From Ardenticatenaceae bacterium (GTDB taxonomy: Bacteria > Chloroflexota > Anaerolineae > Promineifilales > Promineifilaceae): a stretch of DNA of 39,830 nt. The DNA lies in assembly GCA_020634415.1 (NCBI GenBank), contig JACKBT010000042.1, positions 1 to 39,830 of the forward strand, in the 5' to 3' direction. The notes under the pieces were generated by a model that was not told the origin of the DNA, did not search any database, and saw only the letters and a program-made list of their open reading frames with translations. The position numbers and the translations under genes were made by a program. This document shows positions 31,855 through 38,730 of the stretch, in pieces. Position 1 is the first letter of the stretch, and each line of letters begins with the position of its first letter.

Positions 31855-31987
31855 CGTGCCACACAGGGGTACGAACAACTTGTCAGTGAACTTGTAGCTC
31901 CAGGACTGGCAGTCCTTACGATTTGCTTTTGGAGGAGGTAGATAGTCCCACACAGGGTGAGGGGCGTTGAGAACTGTTGACGGCTAT

Positions 31988-34279
31988 TTACAAGCCCAGC
32001 CTGGCATAAAATTGCCAATTCTCACCTATCAGAGATTGGATGGCTTCGGCTGAATGTCTTTGCCAACGGTGGCCCAACGGCCGTTTGGGACTCACATTCT
32101 GGGGGTGAATCAGCCCCACACAAAAACGGTTGTCAGGCAGGGCCAAAATCTGTGGGGCTTGCTGGCTAAACACAAAGCGCGTGTCTTCGCCAATATTGAT
32201 CGTCGGAAAAGGGTTTTGCTGCCAAAACGCTCGTGTATAACAAAGCGTATTGCCCGCCACCCAGGGCCGTCTTTGCCGAGGGTAACGGTACAGCCAGGCT
32301 TGTCTGGTGGGTGCATTCCAGTAAAGAACCTGATCCAGGCCGCATACATCTGCCTGCGCCGCCTGCAACTGTGCTGCTTGATAGGCAAGCCGCCAGGGTG
32401 CATACCAGTCGTCGTCATCCCAATGGGCAATCAGCTCACCCCGCGCCATCTGGCAAGCCAGGTTCCGTTTGGCTCCGACGGTCTGTTTTGAACCTAAACG
32501 TTGGTAGCGAATACGGCCGTCTTCCGGCATGAGATCAGCCACACCATCAGCCCCATCATCCAACACAATAAGTTCACGCTGAGGGTAATCTTGCTGCAAA
32601 AAATAGGCAATGGCCTGCGGCACAAAGCGGCGGCGACCGGCGGTGGGCATGATGCAGCTAACGAGGGGCACACTGGTTTGCCCCGCCTGCTGCTGCGCCA
32701 GATAAAACGGCCGATCCTGCTGCCAAAACGCCGGTTCTGCCAACCGCTGCCAGCCGCGCCCATTCAGATATTGGCCGCAAGTGAAAGACCAACTGTTGGT
32801 CTGGTGGCGCAAGTAGACAAACAACGCCTCATTGGGCAGGCGGTGCAACCGTGCCCCACGCCGCACCACTTGACGCAAAAAGGCGGCATCCTCCGCTAAT
32901 GAGCAATCAGGATAACGCGCCATCTGCTGCCACAACGGCCGTTTATAAACCAGCGTCCCCCCGTGCACCCCCTCCACAAAAAGGCGGCGGTGCAAATCGG
33001 CCGTTACCGTCCAAAATTGCCAGGCCGAGAGGTCAAAGAAAATGGTGTTAGTAAGACCGCAGATATCGGCCGTTCCCGCCAGCAAAGGGGCCGCCTGCGC
33101 CGCTAAACGAGTGGGCGCATACCAATCATCATCATCCCAATGGGCAATGATCTCGCCCCGCGCCAATTCACACGCCTTATTGCGCTTGGCCCCAATGCTT
33201 TGCCCCGCGGGCAGGCGCACATAACGCACACGCGCCTCCGAACTGGCCTCCTCTATCAAAACATCATCCTCATCAGCCATGATCAGCAGCTCACGCTCAG
33301 GGTAGGTCTGTTGGCGAAAATAGTGAATGGCCTGACGCACATAATCGGGCCGGTTGTGGGTGGGCATGATGCAGCTAATAAGGGGCTGGCGGGGAACGGC
33401 CGTTACTATCGGCTCAACTTTGGCTGACTCAGGCACAGCCGGGGCCGGATTGTCAGGCAAGGGCCTGTAAATCTGGATCAGATCAGGCGGCGCAAAATGC
33501 TCACAAGCCTCGCCACGGCAGTGCGTTTCATAGGCCGCACCCTCACCCCGCAGTTGGCGGGCGCAAAACCGATCCTGATACAGATGTTTATTCGCATCAA
33601 AATGCTGCGCCTCTGCCTGCCGCCGCCGCTGCGTAAAAGGCAGCCGGTGAACATAGGCGGCACAAGCCCACACGCCGCGAAAGCCTGCCCGCGCTGCCCG
33701 AATGTTGTAATCCATCTCCCAACATGGCCCCAGACCATAGGCTTCATCAGCCGCGCCTACCGCCTCGATCACCTCACGCCGCACCACATAACAAAAATCG
33801 CCCAGGCTGTGCAGCGGCTCTAAGGTGCGCCAACGAGGGCCAAACTGCTGCTCGGCCAGGGCGGCGGTGCGGTTCACTTGCAGCGGTGTGGGGCCGCTGC
33901 GCGGGAAGGCGGCCTGTTCGTTCCAGGCGTGGTTGGTGGATGGCCCGGCCAGGCCATGATGGGGGTCGGCGGCCAGTGCCGCCAGCAGGTGGGTCAACCA
34001 GTTGGCCCCCACCAACGCGCCACTTTCCAGCAGTATGTAGATGTCGGCGGTAACGGCCGTTACCAACCGATTAAAACAAGCTGCCTTGCCGCGTGGCTCA
34101 TCGGTCGCCAGGCGAGGCAGTGGCGAAGTGGAAAGATAGGCAGCGGTGGCCGCATCGGGGCCATCGGGCAACAGCAGGATGTGGACGGGCAGCGCCGTGT
34201 TGCTTTGCACACTGTCCAGCGTCGCTTGCAGCCGTTGGGGTTGGGCATGAAGGGGAATGCCGAGGGCAATTTGGTGCAT
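31988..34279 (-). CDS. Glycosyltransferase with three tandem GT2 domains
   Basis: 763 residues, no membrane segment. Domain 1 (1-265) is a GT2-like fold with a weak DxD equivalent (LLESGA 84-89) and may be inactive or divergent. Domains 2 (about 298-520) and 3 (about 538-763) are typical GT-A folds with CIMPT(H/A)xR openings, GAKRN and WDDDDWY at 381-387 and 620-626, which bind the metal and nucleotide sugar. It starts 1 nt after the stop of the NPCBM-GT8 gene and is the last gene of the minus-strand operon that includes the eCIS ATPase and DUF4157 protein. Acceptor unknown; a cargo, sheath or surface polymer is possible. Confidence 0.92.
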   Translation of the reverse strand: MHQIALGIPLHAQPQRLQATLDSVQSNTALPVHILLLPDGPDAATAAYLSTSPLPRLATDEPRGKAACFNRLVTAVTADIYILLESGALVGANWLTHLLAALAADPHHGLAGPSTNHAWNEQAAFPRSGPTPLQVNRTAALAEQQFGPRWRTLEPLHSLGDFCYVVRREVIEAVGAADEAYGLGPCWEMDYNIRAARAGFRGVWACAAYVHRLPFTQRRRQAEAQHFDANKHLYQDRFCARQLRGEGAAYETHCRGEACEHFAPPDLIQIYRPLPDNPAPAVPESAKVEPIVTAVPRQPLISCIMPTHNRPDYVRQAIHYFRQQTYPERELLIMADEDDVLIEEASSEARVRYVRLPAGQSIGAKRNKACELARGEIIAHWDDDDWYAPTRLAAQAAPLLAGTADICGLTNTIFFDLSAWQFWTVTADLHRRLFVEGVHGGTLVYKRPLWQQMARYPDCSLAEDAAFLRQVVRRGARLHRLPNEALFVYLRHQTNSWSFTCGQYLNGRGWQRLAEPAFWQQDRPFYLAQQQAGQTSVPLVSCIMPTAGRRRFVPQAIAYFLQQDYPQRELIVLDDGADGVADLMPEDGRIRYQRLGSKQTVGAKRNLACQMARGELIAHWDDDDWYAPWRLAYQAAQLQAAQADVCGLDQVLYWNAPTRQAWLYRYPRQRRPWVAGNTLCYTRAFWQQNPFPTINIGEDTRFVFSQQAPQILALPDNRFCVGLIHPQNVSPKRPLGHRWQRHSAEAIQSLIGENWQFYARLGL

Positions 34280-34280
34280 C

Positions 34281-36287
34281 TTACCCGTCCCTGGCTGTCT
34301 GGCGGTTGGTAATCACCGCCAGTCCCAGGCCATCATCTTCGGCGATTCCACATTCGGCCGTCCACAGGCGGGCCACAGGGTAGCCAGCCGCTTCAATTTG
34401 CCGCAAAGCCTGGGCCACCGTCCCCCCCGGCAGGCAGACATCATGAATAAGAATCAAACCGCCGGGGCAGACAAGCTGGGCGGCCAGTTGGAATTCGGCC
34501 CACACCTGCTCGGCAGTATGCAGCGAATCCAGCAGGGCGGCCTCATACTGCTCACCGGCGGCCAAGGCGGCGGCCATGCCCGTCAGGGAATCTTCAAGGC
34601 GGGACTCCAGACATTGCTGCATCGGCGCGGGCAAGGCGGCCCACAGCGCATGACGTTCGGGGTAATTGGTGGGATCGAAGGTGACGACACGGCCGTTGGG
34701 CCGATGGGCCACCGCCGAAGCCAGGCAAGCTGCCGAGACACCGCGAGCCGTGCCCGTTTCTAACACGCGCTCACAGCCATTGGCGCGAATAAGATAATGC
34801 AGCAGGGCCAGGAGGGGGAAGGTGTCGGGGTCGGTGATGGCCGCGCTGCGGGCGTCGGCTTTGCCATAAAATGACCAGGCCATCTGGCGCAGCCCATAAC
34901 GGCCGATCCACACCCGCAAAGCGACCACAAAGTCAGCATACCCATCCCCGCCACCCTGGCCCACCAGCGGGTCGGGCACGGCGGCAAAGCGATGGCGCCA
35001 TGCGGGGTTTTTTTGCCGCCCCAGCCCGTTGAAGTGCAGCACCCGTGCCTGCCGCCCGTGCCAGGTGGCTTGAATACGGCCGTTTGCCTCCTCAAACTGC
35101 ACATCATGGGAATTGAGCTGGATGTTGTAGGTTTCATCCAGTTCCACACCGCAGTGCAGCTTAGCCAGGGCCAGATTAAAGATGAACTGATTGCGCCACC
35201 AGATGTCGCGTCGGGCATCGGTCCAGGCGGGAGCGTGGGTCATGGCGCGAATGGTCTCGTCCAGGGCCAGCAGGGCCGTGCGGCTGCCTGCAAACAAGCC
35301 ATCGTTTACCACCAGTGGGTAGGCTCCTTCGCCATTGGGCCGTCCTACTAACCGCTGCAAATCGCACTCCTGCCCCCCATAAACGGAGCAAAGGGCGTGC
35401 TGCAAATTGTTGAAGGTGTGCCAGCCGCGACCATTGCCTTCACGGCACGCCAAAATGCTGCCCTCTGGGCAGGCCGACAGCATGGCAAAGAGTGGGCTTA
35501 AATCGCCCAGCACCAGCATGTCGGCATCCATGCAAAGGAACTGCGCGGCATCTACCACATGGGCTATCGAGTAAAGGGCGGCTTTGACGGTGGCGTTGAC
35601 GCGGGCGTGGGGCTGGCACTGAAGGCGCACGGCCTGATATTTTTGCAGCACCTGGCGCATGGTGGGGCTGTCGCCCACGGTGAAGACGACGAGCAGGACA
35701 TCGTGGCAACGGCCGTTGGCATAGAACGAGCCTAACATATCATCCAGCAGCGCTTCAAAACCGGGCGAAACGACGGTAGCCAGGCAGCGCTGCGCCCGCA
35801 GCGGCTCGGGGGGCAGGGTGATTTGGACGCGGCCCAGGCAGTCTAGCAGGGTGTTACTGTGAGGGGAGACGGCCATGTCGGTTAGTTGTGGGTCTAGCCA
35901 GACGGCGTGGCACAGTTCCCAGCGGTTGGTGCGCACGATTAATTCCAGGGTTTGCACGCCGCGCACATCGGCTTGCAGTAAGTGGGGGGCAGCTCCGGCG
36001 ACCACATTGCGGGCGGTTGCCAGCCGCCGACCATCGGCGACGACGATAAAGTCGGCATGGGAACGGCCAGGTGGCACATCGTCGTTGAGGGCCACGTGGC
36101 AGTGGAAGTGGGTGTAACGGCCGTTGAGTTGAAAGCAGAGGTGGGCGGGGGGGTGGGTGCTGAGGGCGTGGGCAAACGGCCGTCCCTGCACAGTTACTTG
36201 CTTGTTTTCATAGCCCAGTTGCCCCTTTAGGCCCAAATGACCATAACCCACCTGGGCCTGCTGCACCGGTAAAGCGTCTAAATACAT
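34281..36287 (-). CDS. Three-domain protein: NPCBM carbohydrate-binding, GT8-like glycosyltransferase, SAM methyltransferase
   Basis: 668 residues. Residues 5-135 match the NPCBM/NEW2 carbohydrate-binding fold (FAHALSTHPPAHLCFQLNGRY, DGRRLATARNV, HAVWLDPQL). Residues 165-430 resemble glycosyltransferase family 8 or nucleotide-diphospho-sugar transferases, with DAD at 254-256 (FLCMDADMLVLGDL), VNDGLFAG and a late HFNG. Residues 485-660 are a class I methyltransferase of the Methyltransf_24 type (VLETGTARGVSAACLA, TFDPTNYPE, LILIHDV). The protein could bind, extend and methylate one glycan. It overlaps the small upstream frame by 10 nt and the next gene by close spacing. Confidence 0.88.
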   Translation of the reverse strand: MYLDALPVQQAQVGYGHLGLKGQLGYENKQVTVQGRPFAHALSTHPPAHLCFQLNGRYTHFHCHVALNDDVPPGRSHADFIVVADGRRLATARNVVAGAAPHLLQADVRGVQTLELIVRTNRWELCHAVWLDPQLTDMAVSPHSNTLLDCLGRVQITLPPEPLRAQRCLATVVSPGFEALLDDMLGSFYANGRCHDVLLVVFTVGDSPTMRQVLQKYQAVRLQCQPHARVNATVKAALYSIAHVVDAAQFLCMDADMLVLGDLSPLFAMLSACPEGSILACREGNGRGWHTFNNLQHALCSVYGGQECDLQRLVGRPNGEGAYPLVVNDGLFAGSRTALLALDETIRAMTHAPAWTDARRDIWWRNQFIFNLALAKLHCGVELDETYNIQLNSHDVQFEEANGRIQATWHGRQARVLHFNGLGRQKNPAWRHRFAAVPDPLVGQGGGDGYADFVVALRVWIGRYGLRQMAWSFYGKADARSAAITDPDTFPLLALLHYLIRANGCERVLETGTARGVSAACLASAVAHRPNGRVVTFDPTNYPERHALWAALPAPMQQCLESRLEDSLTGMAAALAAGEQYEAALLDSLHTAEQVWAEFQLAAQLVCPGGLILIHDVCLPGGTVAQALRQIEAAGYPVARLWTAECGIAEDDGLGLAVITNRQTARDG

Positions 36288-36508
36288 AGCTGGTCTCTCC
36301 GCTTGGGGGCGGCATTGGCCGCATTTTGCCGCCCCGCCTGCGTTAGTTCATGGCCCAGCCAATGCCGACCTGCACCTGTGTCTGGTGCATCGTGTCTATT
36401 TTGGAACACCACGTTTTGGCCGAGGGTGTCGGCGCGGGCCTTGGGCGGGCCGGATCGGCCCTTGCCAGCCGCAGCTTTTCTCGCCGGGTGGGGGTGTGTC
36501 TGCTTCAT
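36278..36508 (-). CDS. Small basic hypothetical protein in the eCIS operon
   Basis: 76 residues, very basic at the N-terminus (RKAAAGKGRSGPPKAR), with no hydrophobic segment and no domain that I recognise. Its ATG lies 4 nt after the DUF4157 stop (TAAGCGTATG), and its end overlaps the next gene by 10 nt, which is what a real, translationally coupled gene would show. The opposite strand is also open here, so composition alone does not prove it. The Lys/Gly/Pro-rich start resembles the first 35 residues of the DUF4157 protein in style only. Confidence 0.5.
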   Translation of the reverse strand: MKQTHPHPARKAAAGKGRSGPPKARADTLGQNVVFQNRHDAPDTGAGRHWLGHELTQAGRQNAANAAPKRRDQLCI

Positions 36509-36512
36509 ACGC

Positions 36513-38714
36513 TTACTTCACTGCCCCTAATTTCTCATGGGTAGAGCCGTCCACATCAATACGGCCGTCTGGTTTCTTGGCCCCCTGCTTCTTCTGAAAA
36601 TCCTGAATCGCCTTCTTGGTCGCAGCATCATACGTGCCGCTGGCCGTACCCGTCAGCAATTTCGCCTTGATCAAAGCCGTTTGCACCGCTTTAACATCAT
36701 CACTCAGATTAGCCGCCCGTTGTGTCTCGCCCACAGGCAGCAGCAAAGACAGATTGCCTTTTTTCACTGGCGAGAATATCTTCTTCAAAATGGTGAGCGG
36801 CACACCTTCACGCTGGAGACGTGCGCCATATTTGTTGGCTCCCGCCGCCCCTTTGGCAAAACTTTTTATCCCGTCCACAATATCTTTTTCCGTATAAATA
36901 TCGGTCAGGGCCTGATACCAACTCTTGCCATCCCGCCGTTCAAAATGCCACCACTCCCGCTTGTTATATTGCTTTTCCCAGCCCGATTGCGCCGGAATGG
37001 GCTGCCAACTGTGCTTGGCGGCAACGGCCGTTACATTCACCAACGTCCGCTTATAAACCCCCTTGCCATAAGGGTTGTGGTGGAACTTGGTTCCCTTACT
37101 CAACTTCACCACTTCCGGCGCACTTTCAGCCTCATCCTTATTCTTGTGGGCCAGGTACAGCTTAAAGTACATATCGCCACCCTGCGGATTTTCCACAATG
37201 ACCCACTGCAAGCCCTGATTCAAATCAGCGGCGCGGCCCGTTTTGTGCCAGGAAACGGTATCCGCGCCTACCTTACTCGTCGGCTGTTTCAACTGGCGCA
37301 CCGTATCCCCAAAGTTTAAGGACAGGTCTTCACCAGTCAGGTCTTTCACCTCTTTGGCAAAATCACGGAAGCTTTGAGCCACCGCATCATTTAGCTTTTT
37401 CTTGGCCGGGTCGGTGGTGTTGACAACCACCAACTTGTGCGGCGGGCCACCCGCTTTGGCCGCCGCTTTGGCCGCAGGCGCGGCTTTGGGTTTAGGGGCT
37501 GGCTTGGCCGGTTTGGTGGTTGCTGGCTTTTTAGCCGGGGGCGGGGTAGATACGGCCGTTTTCCCCGACGCATACGTCGGCAAGGCAATAATCTCCACCT
37601 GCCAATTCTTATCCTGGCGCTGTCCCACCTTCACCGTAAACCCAGCCTTTTCCAACGCCTCCGCTCGTCGTGCCGCGCTCTCCTTGAGCGCATAATAATG
37701 GCCCGCATCCGCGCCAATCGCCGTCGGCAGCTCCGGTTTGCCCGATGCCGTCGCTATTTTCGTCATCCGGCACTGCCAATTGCCATCCGTCCGTTGGAAA
37801 ACCTCGACCACATAACCATAAGCCCGCAAAAGCTGCGCCCGCGCCTCCGCCCCCGGCTGGTCTTTATAAAATTTACCCTTATCTACCGCCGGGAAAGCCG
37901 TCACCTGCGGCACAGCCTCGTCATAACGCACCTGCCAATTTTTATCACCACGCTGAAACACCTCAATATCGGTATATTGCTGCTGCAATTCACGGCCCCG
38001 GGCCACCGCCCCGCCGCGATCCGTGTAGTAATGCTTTTCGTCCACATCCCGCATAACCGGCGCGTGGCCCCGCAGCCCTTGCTGCTGCACCACATGTGTC
38101 AATTCATGCGCCAGCAGCCGCTTATTGGTGGGGCTTTGGCCTGAACCCAGCCAGATATGGTTGCGGTGGGTGAAGGCTTTGGCCCCCAGAGAATCGGCCG
38201 TTTGCCGCGCCTGACCATCATGATGCACCCGTACCGACTGAAAATTACTCCCAAACGCTGGCCCCAAACGCTGGCGCAGCCCCGTATCAAGGGGCTGGCC
38301 TGGCCCCGGCCTGCCCACAGCTTGGGCCAACGTTTTGCCGCCCGCCGCTGCTTTAGGCGATACGCCGCCTGATTTGGCCTGGATGGCTGCGTCTTCTTCC
38401 GGCTCGTCAGTGGGCATCATCTGTACTTGATCGCTGGCCGACAGCCCGGTGGCAGGCAGCGGGGTAATTGGGGATACACTCTCGCCGCTGGTCGCCTGGT
38501 CAGCGGCCGTTTCCGCCTCCTGCTCAAATTGATTATTGGCCCGCCCCACCGACAATTTAGCCTGCACGGCTGGCCCCAACAAGAAAGTGGCCCTATTTGG
38601 TCTGTGGCTGTGGCCCAGTCGTGGCCCGGCTGCGGGCTGCTCACCGCCTGGTTTGGCCGCTTTCTGGCTCTTTTTGCGGCCAAACTTTGGCTTTGGCAAT
38701 CGTTTGTTATCCAT
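36513..38714 (-). CDS. DUF4157 (eCIS core) protein with SPOR-like repeats, M15 peptidase and peptidoglycan-binding domain
   Basis: 733 residues. A disordered Lys/Pro-rich N-terminus (1-45) precedes the eCIS core domain, DUF4157 (about 140-212), with QSVRVHHDGQA and the zincin motif H203-E-L-T-H207. Three SPOR-like repeats follow (226-266, 278-318, 337-377), each (H/K)-(Y/F)-Y...(V/I)-x-Q-R-x-(D)-x-N-W-Q. After an Ala/Pro/Lys linker (386-425), residues 440-600 form an M15/VanY-type peptidase with S489-x-H490-x-x-G-x-A-x-D497 and W-W-H590-F-E. Residues 658-733 are a PG_binding_1 domain. Predicted function: peptidoglycan hydrolase delivered by the contractile system, with DUF4157 as the loading or processing part. 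Start behind GGGAG, 16 nt after the ATPase gene. Confidence 0.93.
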   Translation of the reverse strand: MDNKRLPKPKFGRKKSQKAAKPGGEQPAAGPRLGHSHRPNRATFLLGPAVQAKLSVGRANNQFEQEAETAADQATSGESVSPITPLPATGLSASDQVQMMPTDEPEEDAAIQAKSGGVSPKAAAGGKTLAQAVGRPGPGQPLDTGLRQRLGPAFGSNFQSVRVHHDGQARQTADSLGAKAFTHRNHIWLGSGQSPTNKRLLAHELTHVVQQQGLRGHAPVMRDVDEKHYYTDRGGAVARGRELQQQYTDIEVFQRGDKNWQVRYDEAVPQVTAFPAVDKGKFYKDQPGAEARAQLLRAYGYVVEVFQRTDGNWQCRMTKIATASGKPELPTAIGADAGHYYALKESAARRAEALEKAGFTVKVGQRQDKNWQVEIIALPTYASGKTAVSTPPPAKKPATTKPAKPAPKPKAAPAAKAAAKAGGPPHKLVVVNTTDPAKKKLNDAVAQSFRDFAKEVKDLTGEDLSLNFGDTVRQLKQPTSKVGADTVSWHKTGRAADLNQGLQWVIVENPQGGDMYFKLYLAHKNKDEAESAPEVVKLSKGTKFHHNPYGKGVYKRTLVNVTAVAAKHSWQPIPAQSGWEKQYNKREWWHFERRDGKSWYQALTDIYTEKDIVDGIKSFAKGAAGANKYGARLQREGVPLTILKKIFSPVKKGNLSLLLPVGETQRAANLSDDVKAVQTALIKAKLLTGTASGTYDAATKKAIQDFQKKQGAKKPDGRIDVDGSTHEKLGAVK

Positions 38715-38730
38715 GATGTCGTTTGCTCCC

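Larger units (their letters stand above)
31559..31987. other. Gene-free stretch with repeat remnants
   Basis: About 430 bp without a credible gene. It holds a fragment of the GGACTTACGC repeat (31597-31643), an 11-bp direct repeat GAGAATTATAC (31662-31672 and 31715-31725), the second 90-bp hairpin element, and CCACACAGGG three times (31758, 31859, 31949). It marks the downstream edge of the eCIS/glycosyltransferase operon. Confidence 0.6.

Noticed and set aside
37437..38144. A 235-codon open frame on the plus strand opposite the DUF4157 gene.
   Set aside because: It is Arg/His/Leu-rich with no domain, runs antisense to a protein with clear motifs, and has no ribosome site.
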